A stretch of 64,000 nt of DNA from Lottia gigantea (GCF_000327385.1 NW_008709614.1:1627213-1691212), one strand, 5' to 3'. Shown: positions 41,001-54,600, counted from the first letter of the stretch. A program made the numbers and translations. The notes: a model not told the origin generated them from the sequence alone.

Positions 41001-44000
41001 TCCAAAAATATGCTAATAACAAGTTTGAAAAACCACTATACAATCCCTTTTTAATAGCACACAAGGAATAATTAAAAGCAGATTGAGTAAAAAAAAAAGT
41101 TTGCTTCTTAAATATGCATACCTGTTTTTGCTGATGTATGGGTTTACCTCGTGTTAAAGATTGAGAGAAGAAAAGATATCCAGTATCCTCTATAGGTAAA
41201 AATATAAATCTTGCAGCCATTGAACCCAGGTTATTTATTACATCATATATACCTGAAATATCAACCGTAGTACTTTTCTTGACATGTTATCTGGACTAAA
41301 AATATCTGGGTTGTGAGAATTGGATTAAAATAAATAGGTTTAAAATCCCTGTACCTTGGGAAGTGCGGAAAATCCATACAAAATAGGGCTTAGTTTTTAT
41401 ACGCCCACATAGAAATGTGGACGTATATTGCCATCTGTCCGTCCACATTTCTTGTATGCACGATAGAGGCTACAGTTTTTATCTGATCTTGATGAAACTT
41501 AGTATGCATGTACATATTGATGAGATCTCGGTCAAGTTCGAAATTGGTAATAATCTGATGAATGGTTTCAGAGTTATTGCCCTTGAATTAGAAAAAACGC
41601 GTTAAATTTGGCTTGTATGCTTGATAAAGGCTGCAATTTTATCTGGTCTTGATGAAACTTAGTATGCATGTGTATATTGTTGAGATCTTGGTCAAGTTTG
41701 AAATTGGAAGTAATCGAATGAACGGTTTCAGAGTTATGGCCCTTGACTTAGTATAAATGCGTTAATTTTGGCTTTAATGCATGAAAAAGGCTGCAATTTT
41801 TATCTGATCTTGGTGAAACTTGGTATGCATGTATATATTGATAAGGTCTCGGTCAGGTTTGAATTTGGTTTTAGAGTTATTGCCCTTGACGTAGTAAAAA
41901 CGCTTCATATTTTGCTTGTAGCCATGATACAGAGTGCAGTTTTTATCTGATTTCAATGAAACTTGGTATGTATGTATATATTGATGAGATCTCAAGTTCA
42001 AAATGGTAAAAATTGGATGAATGGTTTGGAGTTATGGCCCTTGAATAAATTGATTGCGTCTACTTTGGCTTGTAGGCCTGATATAGACACTGATTAATTC
42101 AAGTTCTGTTTTAATATTTTCACATAACTCTACAATTGATGTATTGAGCACTTTTTTTAACAGTGAAAATGTTTCATTATTGTATTTCCATTTCTTGTTG
42201 TGGAAGATCAGAAAAGATCAAAACAAATAAATGCAACTGTATTCACACAAGCTATTTCTCTTATTTATTGAGGCAACTTGAGGCATATTTTTCTTCTTGT
42301 TAAATGTAATGTTAGGCAGAAGATACATGGAGCGTGCATTTTCCATAAGGGCTCCTAAAATTGGAATAAACTTCCATTTTCACTGAGAAACAATCCATCA
42401 TGGTCAGTTTTTAAATTTTTCTATTAATTTTTTCTTCCTATATTTCTTACATGTTATCTTATATATTACCCAATGTATTTACTCTAGTTTTCTTCTATAT
42501 ATGTGTATGTATTTTAAAATGTATACTATATTGTAAAGTGTATCTGGGGATTCAAGTGAAATATGTGCTATATAAATACATAGGCCTGTTTTTTATATGT
42601 TTATCTTGGATATTGCACCAACAAATTTAAATACTGGGCATATAAAATGTGGCATATACCTTGATCAGCAAAACTTAAAACATCAAAAAATGTCATAACA
42701 AACTTTTCACCTGGAATAAAATAACATAATATCAGGTTATATACAATACACCTGTATACCTTAGATTTCATTTCTAGTCAAGTCCAGAAGGCCAAAGTTT
42801 GTTTGCTATACTTTTTACAATAAATCAAGGTCATGAATTATTGGGCTCTACTACAATAAGTTCAATGACAGGTATTATAAAAGAAAATTAATTTTCCAAA
42901 ATCTGATGTGATTCTTATGAGCAAAGTAACAAAACCTATTAACAAGAGTACGGTCAACAGCAGGTCATGCAGCACACATTTTGAATAGCATTCTTCATTA
43001 GGACAGCTAATTTTGGAAATGGGGGTCAACTTTCCAAATTTGGACTTTAAAATGAAAGCTGTGAAAAAAACAATTGGTAATCACCTTCTGTCAGTATCTG
43101 TTTTAAAAATGATTGTTTAAAGAAACTCCATGTTAAACTAGCATAATTAGTATCTATAAAAGGCTAAAATAACAAGAGCAATATATTTTGATCACACTCA
43201 AATCATAAATAAACTAGAGCCACACGTGGCACAGAGTGGGACTTTGCAAATGTAGCAAAATGCTAAAGACTCTGAAAAAATCAACCTTCTACGATAATTA
43301 CATCACGCGCAAGAGCAGTCTAAAGTTGAGAAGAATTGTTTGTAAGATTGTTATAACGGAAGTAGACAGCCCTCACAAATGAAAGTATCAGAAGATAGCC
43401 AAGGTCAATGACATTTGACATTGAAAGGGAGACGGTCAACAAAGGTCAAGGTTACGAGATACAAGTCATCCAAATTTTTAATTATATACGGCTATAAAAC
43501 CGGAAGTTGAGATAGGACAGCAAATATAAAAGTATAAATAGATAGCCAATGTGAATGACCTTTGATCCTACAAAAATCAGGGTCAAAAAAGGTCAAGGTC
43601 ACAAATTGAAAATTTTGAATTTTCAAAACCTGTTCCTTTTTTTGAACTATAAAGCTGAAACAATCGAACTTTTTAAGACAACGTGGCTCAACGAATGAAG
43701 TAATTGTATGCAAAGTTCCATTTTGAACAAATGTAAACGTTGCGAGTTATGTCCCTTGCCAAAATTGTCAATAATGAGTAATTTAACCCGGATGTGCTAC
43801 GCCCACCTCAATTTCTTTTGCATAGGTTAATTGATATTCTGAATGTTATGTTGTGTTCCAAATTTAAAGCTTCTACATCATACAGGTCAAAAGANNNNNN
43901 NNNNNNNNNNNNNNNNNNNNNNNNNNNNNNNNNNNNNNNNNNNNNNNNNNNNNNNNNNNNNNNNNNNNNNNNNNNNNNNNNNNNNNNNNNNNNNNNNNNN

Positions 44001-47000
44001 NNNNNNNNNNNNNNNNNNNNNNNNNNNNNNNNNNNNNNNNNNNNNNNNNNNNNNNNNNNNNNNNNNNNNNNNNNNNNNNNNNNNNNNNNNNNNNNNNNNN
44101 NNNNNNNNNNNNNNNNNNNNNNNNNNNNNNNNNNNNNNNNNNNNNNNNNNNNNNNNNNNNNNNNNNNNNNNNNNNNNNNNNNNNNNNNNNNNNNNNNNNN
44201 NNNNNNNNNNNNNNNNNNNNNNNNNNNNNNNNNNNNNNNNNNNNNNNNNNNNNNNNNNNNNNNNNNNNNNNNNNNNNNNNNNNNNNNNNNNNNNNNNNNN
44301 NNNNNNNNNNNNNNNNNNNNNNNNNNNNNNNNNNNNNNNNNNNNNNNNNNNNNNNNNNNNNNNNNNNNNNNNNNNNNNNNNNNNNNNNNNNNNNNNNNNN
44401 NNNNNNNNNNNNNNNNNNNNNCGATGTTGCAAAAAAGCAAAATTGAGAATCGAAAAACGGCTTCCTAATGTCATGTTTTTTTTTTATCTTCTTTCATTTG
44501 ACACCAAAATCATTTAAATCGGATGAGCCATTATGTCCGAATAAAAATCGAATCATTTCAGAAAAATCAAAATGGCGGCCAAAGTTTCATTTCTGTTCCG
44601 GATTTTTTTTTCTTCGTTTTTTTGTCATAACTTTGTCTACCTATCAGCATAAAATTTTTTGTCTTATACAAATTACACCGGAAGATATTCAACCGGAAGT
44701 GAACATCGATTTCCTGTTTAAACCGGAAGTGAAATTGAAAATTTGACTGTACCGTTTTGTTTACTTTCTTAAACTGTCTTTGCTCAATTTTTTTCAGATT
44801 AATCAGACAAAAAGCAAAAAAAATGAAAAAAATGCAAAATTTGGCAAAAAAAATGTCTGCGACAAATTTTCGAATTTTGAAATTTTGAAACGGCTATTCT
44901 TTCAGATTTTAACAGTAGATTCCAAAAATGCAAACCCAAAGAAAATCGACCGGAAAATACGACTTCTAGAGCCGATTATCTATTCTTGCACATATTGAAC
45001 TGTGGCACTTCCGGTTTTGCAAAAAAGATCCAAAATATATTTATGCACATCGTCGCCTATATCTAAGGTTCGTGAACGTTGAAAGGTTGCTGCAACTATT
45101 GTAGTCTAAGCTCAGGAAGGTGTGTAAAAATCGAAAAAAAAAAAAAAAAAAGAATTGACATTTCGATAACAAACTGGGACTTTGCCGTAGCAAAGTCCCA
45201 CAATAATTACCTCAAGATATCAACAGTTATGACAGTCCAAAACTGTATATCTAACATATTATGTCAAAGCCAATATATAGTATACTCCTTTTATGTCTCT
45301 TATAACGAAGCAGAAGATAATCTTTGGAAATTGAGTACAAAACTAAAAATCTGGTTCCTACAAATCACTTACTTTGCCTGGAATTGTCTTTGGTAAGAAC
45401 TGAGAAACTGATGTGAATGGGAAATCATCGGATTTCTTTGGTTGTAAGAAATAATGAGTAAAATAACCATAATAAAGAATAACATATATCAACACAGATA
45501 ACACCTGAAATATCAATAATATATCATAATATATCACTCATCTAGGACCACCATAGATAGAATAAGGGAAACTTGTCCCTGTTTACTCAGTCTAATGATG
45601 GATTTTTCATTTCCATCCAAATAATGTGTAAAGAAAGAATCAATTGTGAACACTAGTATAATTGAAATGAACAATAGTAATTAATTGCCAAGAACAACTT
45701 TTTGCAAAATGTCCATGTTGTAAATCTTCTTAATAATCCTGCTTATGAATGAGTATAGACAAATTTATGTAGAAACATTTGAATATAGATACATTTAAAT
45801 AGGAAACCTACCTGTGCCAAACAAAAATTGATAATTCCAAATTTAGGAAAATAAATAACCATAATTATTGTAAATAAACACTTAAAACCTTGAGATAATC
45901 CATAGAATAACACCTGAAATCAATTAGAAAATAGTTTAAGTCAAGCCTTTCCGTACAATAAGTCAACAGATTTCTTGATTTCATCACTTATTCAAACATT
46001 TTTGTCTGAAACATGAATCTGTTTTCTACCCAGTGTTTTGTAGATATTTCTGTATGGATTTATATTTTGTATTCTCAGGATTCAAACTTATGACACCTTA
46101 AGTTGTCCTCACACCATAGCGATTACCAGTTGCTTATGGTTGAGAATAAGAATAGTTGTCAAACTGAGCTGTGAGTTGCGTTCAGAACTAATGACCATTC
46201 AGTTTTTACAACCATACGCATCTGGTTATCGCTATTGTGTGGGCACCTTTACAGATTTATCCAACTTGCTGCTTACTAAACTGCTAACATTAATAAGAAC
46301 CACCAAACAAACCTTCAATTTTACAAACATAAAACTTTGCCCAACAATGACTAATGGTTCAGCAAGTATCTCTACCAGAGTTGAGAAGGCAAAAGCAATA
46401 ACACCAATATTATAGTAAGGTATAATATTAGGATCTGGAATTTCTAATAAATAAATCCAAATAAAACTTCCACATGTACAACATATAAATCCTACCGGAA
46501 CACTGAAAAGAAAATGAAAGATTTTCAAACATTTGTTATTCAAAGTCGGGTATTTTATGAACTTTTTGTTTTCAAATGTATCAAGAAAATCTAAAGCCAA
46601 TCTCTAAGATTCTTCTAGAATTTGATGGTCATCTCCAGTCAAAAGAAGCATCAGATGAATAAGAATTTCAAACAATAATTGAAGATAAATTACTTACGCA
46701 CACCACATCAGATTAATAATTTGCTGCCAATTTTTATTTTCTGACTGACTTAGACATGCTTTATTAAATGCCTCTTTGGCAAGAAACAGTATAGTTGAAT
46801 ATAACAAGGTTAATCTGGAAAAAATTTCAGTTAATACAATAAAAAACAGTAGTAGAAGGAAGGCCTAGAGGTATATTAAGATTTTGGCTTGGATTGATGT
46901 CTTCATTTACGTAATTTTAAAATCACTAATAGAAACACACTCGAGGTCCTACAATTGATTTATTGAGAGCTATTTTAACACTGAAAATATCTTCTTGTTG

Positions 47001-47308
47001 TTATTCAACATCAAAAATAAAAATAAACAAATTCCTACCTTACATTGACAACACCAAGTAAATCTCTAGATATATATCTTAATGCAAAGGCATTCAAGAA
47101 GAATGTTATTATTCTTAGAGAAAACTGAAAGTAAAATAGATAAATGATTAAAAATAGTTCTCTAATTTTCATTTTTTTCCCAATTATGATGCTCTATTTA
47201 TAGTATATGTAGGTCTTGTTGTTTTAAGATTCAGATTAGACTTACTTGGAGAATTATGTTATAAGTAGCAGATTTGGCTACACCAGCCAATAAATCAGAC
47301 TTTTTCAT
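38090..47308 (-). CDS. RFT1: RFT1, ER lipid-linked oligosaccharide assembly protein
   Basis: There are fourteen coding exons: 47246-47308, 47039-47124, 46698-46814, 46313-46502, 45812-45913, 45373-45504, 43085-43163, 42660-42710, 41122-41252, 40285-40429, 39783-39888, 39477-39605, 38975-39095 and 38090-38254. They give 538 residues, against 541 in human RFT1. Diagnostic segments are [20 protein letters not shown] (exons 2-3), [18 protein letters not shown] (exon 7), [10 protein letters not shown] (exon 9), [16 protein letters not shown] (exons 10-11) and the C-terminal TEKKLINF. The protein is polytopic, with about 11-12 hydrophobic segments in the MOP/MATE-like fold. It is required for Man5GlcNAc2-PP-dolichol to become available in the ER lumen for N-glycosylation. 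Whether it is the flippase itself is disputed. The exon 7 acceptor (TTTTAG|CCTTTT, 43163) was chosen because the nearer ATAG breaks the frame. The gene is head to head with NSMCE3, and intron 6 contains the assembly gap. Confidence 0.97.
40788..41052. mobile_element. MITE with AAAAGGGATT inverted ends
   Basis: The left end AAAAGGGATTTTAAAGAGGT and the right end read in reverse AAAAGGGATTGTATAGTGGT match over about 28 bp with few changes. They enclose about 265 bp in RFT1 intron 9. It is non-coding. Confidence 0.65.
41390..42085. mobile_element. TACGCCCACA-family repeat, right end missing
   Basis: It begins TTTTTATACGCCCACAT at about 41395. About four tandem sub-units of 140-160 bp follow, each with GAGGCTACAG-like text, TCTGATCTTGATGAAACTTR, GAGATCTCGGTCAAGTT and TTTCAGAGTTATTGCCCTTG. 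No TGTGGGCGTATA terminus follows. It lies in RFT1 intron 8. Frames read through it on either strand are by-products of the repeat. Confidence 0.75.
43236..45201. mobile_element. Inverted-repeat element with GTGGGACTTTGC ends, spanning the gap
   Basis: GTGGGACTTTGC at 43236-43247 and GCAAAGTCCCAC at 45190-45201 bound about 2 kb of RFT1 intron 6. The right end is itself a hairpin, GGGACTTTGCCGTAGCAAAG+TCCC. The interior has scattered ACCGGAAGT motifs (43500, 44690, 44720 and others) and GGTCAAGGTCA text, both common in mollusc repeats. The middle is unsequenced, so coding content is unknown. Confidence 0.5.
43895..44421. other. Assembly gap (527 N)
   Basis: This is a run of undetermined bases inside RFT1 intron 6, between exons 6 (45373) and 7 (43163). 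RFT1 reads in phase across it, so no coding exon needs to be missing. Open frames drawn across the run are artefacts. Confidence 0.99.
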
Positions 47309-48612
47309 CTTGATTATAAACTAAACCCTGTAACAAGAAAAGCACACATCATTTGACTTTTCTTCTAGTTTAAAGTAAACTTTCCAGACATGTCAACTTG
47401 CAGATTTTTTAGGTATTTGTATCATTCAAGGAACAGTTTTGATTATGATCAGATAGTGTAAAGCAAACTCTTAATCTTTCTTAAGAACATATCCTAATTT
47501 TAAATAAATATAATTCACAGCTTCAGCGGAATCAGGCCAAAGTAAAAAACCTAACCCAGCCAATAGAATTGTACAAAATTAATGGTCTAATCAGGGGCTG
47601 TTGTTTACATACGTTTGATTATGGTATAAGGTTTTTTATAAGAGATATCAGTACTCTCTTAAAGAAGCACTAGCCTAGTATGATCAAATACCATTGATTA
47701 TGGAATTAGGAGTTGAGAGGCGACACCGGATTGGCACTGACACAGGCATCAGAACTTTCCTTATCTTGAGGAGGATTTGAACGCCTAGCAGACGACAATC
47801 CATCTTGCTACCCTGAGCAATTTCACTGCCACATAAAGACAGTGTACCAAACCCAGCGTTAAAGGGAAGTATTGATGTTTACAAAGTTGTTGACTCCTTC
47901 AAGGATATATTCATAAATCCTGACACAGGCATGGTATAATGTTTTATAAGAGATGCTCTCTAATAATTAATAGAAGCAGTGGCCTAGTATGATAAAATCG
48001 ACTCCCCTCCCCCCCCCCCCCCCTCCCATTATTTCATCTGAACAAAAATAAGCCCAATTCCAAAACCTGTCCAGTATTTTTTAATTATTTATTTTATTTA
48101 TTAATTTATTGATAATATAGGATACGTTGATTCCCTACAGAAAACTGATACATGTACTATCCGCGAGGAACAAATCATTAATCAACTATACATGTTATCA
48201 TAAAGCCAAACTGTGCCATTGGGCCATCTTTAATTCATCTAGAACGAAACGCATACTTATGAAAATAAAAGAAAATGAATCTAAATCAAGAATTCTACGT
48301 ATACAGAGGGTCAGTAAATGAACTAAAAATTACAAAAAGGAAAATGTTTCATTTCATTCAAATTATGTACGTCTATAAAAGCGTGTTACGTGTTGTTATT
48401 TCATTTGTGGTTGTAAATTTGTACGCAGTTAAATAAGGGGTTTTCAAAGTTTCTAAGTTTCTAGGTTTACCAGACATTTTAAAAGTCTGGTTAATCATAT
48501 CTTCAGTTATCTTCCCGCGGGATTGGAAGTCTGCGATTCCACAGGTTTAAAAGAGGACGAAAAGGGAGCCATCGGCTGATAAAATTTTATCTATAGGCTA
48601 TTCTCTGTTATA
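47309..48612. promoter_or_regulatory. Head-to-head region between RFT1 and NSMCE3
   Basis: 1.3 kb separate the two start codons. On the RFT1 side an acceptor TGTTACAG|GGTTTAG just before its ATG implies a non-coding first exon further right. The GC-richer stretch at about 48505-48580 (TTCCCGCGGGATTGGAAG) is the best candidate for a shared promoter. In between lie a full-length SINE (47636-47835), a second SINE tail (47935-48005) and a run of 15 C at 48009-48023. Confidence 0.45.
47636..47835 (-). mobile_element. tRNA-derived SINE, nearly full length
   Basis: The minus strand begins GTGGCAGTGAAATTGCTCAG, an A-box context. It then has GATGGATTGTC, and a B-box GCGTTCAAATCC about 50 nt later. 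A body follows, ending CTAGGCTAGTGCTTCTTTAAG. The tail matches copies at 11030-11105, 47935-48005 and 62503-62605. It is the best copy in the window and would serve as the family reference. Confidence 0.7.
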
Positions 48613-51600
48613 ATGCCAAGAGGGAGGTCTTCAACAAAGTTCTCTGTAAGAGTTATTTGACTGATGATAGGCTAGGCTATAATGGATTGTATGGAAATGA
48701 TTCAAAAACCTCTTTCCTTTTATTCAAATCACACCAAAAAAAAGTTGCACTGCACCTGGTAATGGCAAAAATTCTCTGAGTCAATGTACACTTCTTGTGA
48801 CTTAGGTCAATACTTCTATAGTAGAGTATGACCAAATACGGATTTTAGTCTTGCATATATGTAAAAAGTCTTCACACTAGCTAGGGTTTATACTCACTGC
48901 TTCTATGTCTTTTCTACATATTGATATATCATTTTTTTTTATAATTTATTTTAATTATTTCAGGATGAAGGCCCATCAAGTTCACAAGGACAATCAAGTC
49001 AACAGAGTCAAGCTGCCCAATCACAAGTTTCATTAACTCAGGCAGAAAAAGCTGCATCGAAATTAGATCAAAAGGAATTGGAACTGAAGGTGATAATAAT
49101 AAAATTACCACTTCTATTTATTACATTTTTCAAATATTATATTTTTATATACAAACTGTTCAAAAATATGTCTAGTAATCAATTTTATGATATATGAAAG
49201 TGTGATCATATTGTCAATATTTTTTGAATATCCTTTTTCATTTTTGTCCACATATAGTCTTAGTTAGTGCAGAACAATGTTGATTGTTTGGTACTTGGTA
49301 GAAACATCTCTTTATTCGACATGAAAGATTTGCGAAAATATTTAAGGGCAAAAGTACAATACTTGTCAGATTTGTCTGTCAGAGAAGTAGTATTCTCACG
49401 ATCAGTTGGGCATTAAGAAAGCCAAGAACCACTCAGTTTCCCTCTAACTGCAGAATATATCTAATCTATCTAAATATTCAAAAACAGTCCTTGTTTTTTT
49501 AACAAAAATTCTTTTATGTCTATGAAATAAATATTTGAAAATATAAGCTTACCCCGATAGTTGGTACTTGCAAAAATAGTTAACTTGAAATCATGTCATT
49601 AATAACAAATTATTACAGGTTAATGACCTGGTCCAGTATTTACTCATAATGGATCAGAAAAAATATCCCATTAAAAAACTAGGTAAGTTTGTTTCATTTT
49701 GTTATGTAGAATGTATAGAAGGAATTTACACAGCTATTCATAGTTATTCATATTATCAATTGATTGACTACCTATAGGAAATGATAAAGCTCGAATTCAA
49801 CTATCTGTGGTACTTTACAGAATTTAAATCTGATATTTAATTCTTTTGCAATTCACAAAAATCTAAAGTGGAGGTTTATTGTCACTAGTTGGAAGTTGCA
49901 TTCTCAAGGGAAGTAATGTCAGAAGTTGTCATGGTAGTGTTTATAATTTACATGTTGGAATAGAAATAAAAAAGCAAGATGATGTATATTTTTGTAGAAT
50001 TGCAGGGAAATTATGTAACTTTGTGGGAAAGATAATTTTGCGACCACTACATCCCTTTAGGCCAAAAATGTTAGAAGTGTTTCATTGACAGAGCATTTCA
50101 AATTTATAAATTTAATGATGCCTAAATAAATTTTGTTCCAGATATAAATAAAATTGTACTGAAAGATACAAGTAAGGCTTTTCCCCTTGTAATGAAAAGG
50201 GCATCAGAAAAACTGTCAGAGGTAAAATACTTCACTTCACTATTAGTGTAAGAATAATTCATTGAAAAATCTATGGATAAGCCAAGAAATAAAGAATTGT
50301 ATTACATAATTAATATAACATGATATACAGAGGATTGTAAAAAACCATTTAGTTATAATATTGTAGATATTGATGTATATGATGATTGTATTAAATCATT
50401 TAGCTGTGTCACTCTATATCATGTAAATGTATATGATGATTGTAACAAATCATTTAGTTATAATATTTTAATTGTAGATATTAATGTATATGATGATTGT
50501 ATTAAATCATTTAGCTGTGTCACCCTATATCATTTAAATGTATATGATGATTGTAACAAATCATTTAGTTATAATATTTTAATTGTAGATATTAATGTAT
50601 ATGATGATTGTATAAAATCATTTAGCTATGTCACTCTATATCATGTAAATGTATATGATGATTGTAACAAATCATTTAGTTATAATATTCTAATTGTAGA
50701 TATTGATGTATATGATGATTGTATAAAATCATTTAGCTTTGTCACTCTATATCATGTAAATGTACATGATGATTGTAACAAATCATTTAGTTATAATATT
50801 TTAATTGTAGATATTGATGTATATGATGATTGTATTAAATCATTTAGCTTTGTCACTCTATATCATGTAAATGTATATGATGATTGTAACAAATCATTTA
50901 GTTATGATATTCTAATTGTAGATATTAATGTATATGATGATTGTATAAAATCATTTAGCTTTGTCACTCTATATCATGTAAATGTATATGATGATTGTAA
51001 CAAATCATTTAGTTATAATATTCTAATTGTAGATATTGATGTATATGATGATTGTATAAAATCATTTAGCTTTGTCACTCTATATCATGTAAATGTACAT
51101 GATGATTGTAACAAATCATTTAGTTATAATATTTTAATTGTAGATATTGATGTATATGATGATTGTATAAATCATTAAGCTATGTCACTCTAACTCACGT
51201 AAATGTATTTGATGACTGTAAAAAATCATTTAGTTATAATATTTTAAATGTAGAAATTGGTATATCGGTATTTGTTGACTGTAAAAGATCATTTAGCTAT
51301 AATCTTCTATATTGTAGATATTGAGGTTGATGATGAATGTAGTAAATCATATAGCTATATCATTTGATATTGTGTATTGATGTATATGGTGATGCATGTA
51401 GTTGTATATCATTCTATATTAGATATTGATGTATATGATGATAGTTGTATATCATTCTATATAAGATATTGATGTATTTGATGATAGTTGTATATCATTC
51501 TATATTAGATATTGATGTATATGATAATAGTTGTATATCATTCTATATAAGATATTGATGTATATGATGATAGTTGTATATCATTCTATATTAGATATTG

Positions 51601-54600
51601 ATGTATATGATGATAGTTGTATATCATTCTATATTAGATATTGATGTATATGATGATAGTTGTATATCATCCTATATTAGATATTGATGTATATGATAAT
51701 AGTTGTATATCATTCTATATAAGATATTGATGTATATGATGATAGTTGAATATCATTCTATATTAGATATTGATGTATATGATGATAGTTGTATATCATT
51801 CTATATTAGATACTGATGTATATGATGATAGTTGAATATCATTCTATATAAGATATTGATGTATATGATGATAGTTGAATATCATTCTATATTAGATATT
51901 GATGTATATGATGATAGTTGTATATCATTCTATATAAGATATTGATGTATATGATGATAGTTGTATATCATTCTATATTAGATATTGATGTATATGATGA
52001 TAGTTGTATATCATTCTATATTAGATACTGATGTATATGATGATAGTTGTAAATTAATTATACGCCCACAAGTAAGTATAGTGTAGCATGTAGACTTGCC
52101 GCAAGCCTATGTTTTGCTTTATTTTGTAGGTATTTGGTATTGATGTAGTAGAATTACAAGATAAACACAAGGGAAGTTATATATTGGTCAGTAAATATGA
52201 AAATGATGTTGAGAAACCTCATATCTTATGGTAAGTATTTTTCATACACTTCAATGTCTGTCTGTCCATCCGTCGCCTGCGCAATCACCTTCATAAAAAC
52301 TGTAGAATGTAGATATTTATTGACCTGGTCATCCCTGGTTCGTCTGTCCACATTTCTTGCAGACACGATAGGGGCTACAATTTTTACATGATGTTAATGA
52401 AACATGTTATGCATGTATGTATTCATGAGGTCTTGGTCAAGCTAGAAATTGGTAATATTCGGATGAACAGTTTCAGAGTTATTGCTGTTGTGTATACATC
52501 AATGAGACCTTGTTCATGTTTTTATTTGGTTATAATTTGATGAATTGTTTTGTTACCTTGCCTAGCCAGTTTCCTTTATCTGAATTTGACTCTTGAACTC
52601 TTATGTGCTTAATGTAATTAAGATCAAGTTCAAATTTTGGTAATATATAATAAACGAAATAATGGCATCTTTTTTAATTTCCATCCCATCAGGATGATGT
52701 GTATTCAGACGTGCGTTACATGTTGTTTTAAATCTTCGATAATTAATAATGGACCAGGTCGGTATGATACGGTGGTTCATATAGGACATCATTATAAAAC
52801 TGGAATATTATTATAAAACATAATTTTGAATTAAAAACTTGAATTTCCACCTGGGTGAAAATTAATTTTCACCCAGGTGATAATTCTAGAATTTTGAATT
52901 AAAAACTTGAATTTCCACCCGGGTGAAAATTAATTTTCACCACTGTGAAAATTCCATAATATTGAATTATTTTTTTCCAATTTTCTTTTTTTTTGTTGGA
53001 AAAAGGTTAATGATTCTTTATGAAGTGGTTAGCTCGTAGTCACGTGTATTATACATAGCGGTATGGTCAAGATTGACTAAACACTAGACGTTTAATCTCT
53101 AATCACTTTTCTGTTCAAATATAAAATTGCTGCTAAAATTTTTTTTTCTTTAAAAAATAGACTTGAAATATATATATAAAATTCAAAAATTTTAATCTAA
53201 TATTATTGAATTATCACCTGGGTGAAAACTAATTTCCTCCCAGGTGAAAATTTAAGTATTTGATTAACTATTATTGAATTATCACCTAGGTGAAAATTCA
53301 AGTTTTTAATTCAAAATTCTAGAATTATCACCTTGGTTAAATTTTAATTTTCACCTGGGTGGAAATTCAAGTTTTTAATTAAATATGATTGAATTATCAC
53401 CTGAGTGAAAATTAATTTTCACCCGGGTGAAAATACTAGTTTTTAATTCAAAATTATGTTTTATAATTATATTCCAGTTTTTTAATTCAAAATTAAAAAA
53501 GTAAAACGATGTCGTACACAAGCCACCGTAGTATGAAGATTTATATACCCAATTATTATACTGATTTCACCAATTCCCAATACAGATTCATAATTCAAAG
53601 TTTTCAAGATATTAGTTGTTAGAATATTTAAAATATCTTTACTATTTCTAGGCCTGAAGAAGACAACTGTCATACTGGGTTATTAGTCATTATATTGAGT
53701 TTGATATTTATGAATAATAATGTCATGCAAGATTGTAAGTTTTCAAATCTTATTCACAGTGAATAACAACATTTTAGAAACTGAGAGCCATTACTAAGAA
53801 TCAGTCCTGGAAATTATTTGTAAGTTCGGAAATAATTTTGGTGACCTCTATCAGTTTCAAGGTTTTGGTGTCTCCATTGATTCTTAACATGGTACAGAAA
53901 AGTAGGACGTAAAACTCCATTCATTTCATTTCCATTGATTCTTACCTCCTGTTCAGTGATATTCATAAAATAATTCCCTATTTTAATGACTAGATAACAA
54001 TCATATATCCAAACAGACTATTGATTATTTTTTACATATATATTTTATTCCAGCTGAACTATGGCATACATTGAAGAAATTAGGTATTGATCCAGAGTAA
54101 GTTTAATTAATTGCTGGAATAACTCTTTGTTTTGTATTAGAGCATCAAGATTTGAGAATGGAAGGGGAATGAATTTCCTGAAATAAACCTAATTTCTGTC
54201 TCGATAATCTTATACCTGATGATACTGCATTTTTTTAAATTTTAGATTAATGCAAAAATGATTTGTCTAGAAATGTAAAGAAAGGTTTGAAGTGACAACA
54301 ACCTTTTTGTCAAAGACATTATAAACAATCCTATATGCAGTTATTACAGATTGTAAAAGTACTGGTTTGCAATCTAGTTGAAAATTTTATTGTAACAGGT
54401 AATAAATGCATATGAGAATGTTTATAATGGTCTGAATATCTACTCTATCATTACATCTATACTTACACTTACTTTAGGTAGATCTTTTCATATTTTTCTA
54501 TTGTAGAGTTCATCATGAAACATTTGGAGATGTGAAGAAATTAGTTACACAAGAATTTGTTAGACAGGCTTATTTAGAATATATCAAACAACCACAGACA

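Noticed and set aside
43146-43152. ATAG acceptor at the RFT1 exon 7 start
   Set aside because: Using it puts exon 7 out of phase. The upstream TTTTAG at 43164-43165 gives the conserved [10 protein letters not shown] frame.
43794-44517. Long frames across 43794-44517 on both strands
   Set aside because: They are open only because the 527 undetermined bases contain no stop. They carry no evidence of coding.
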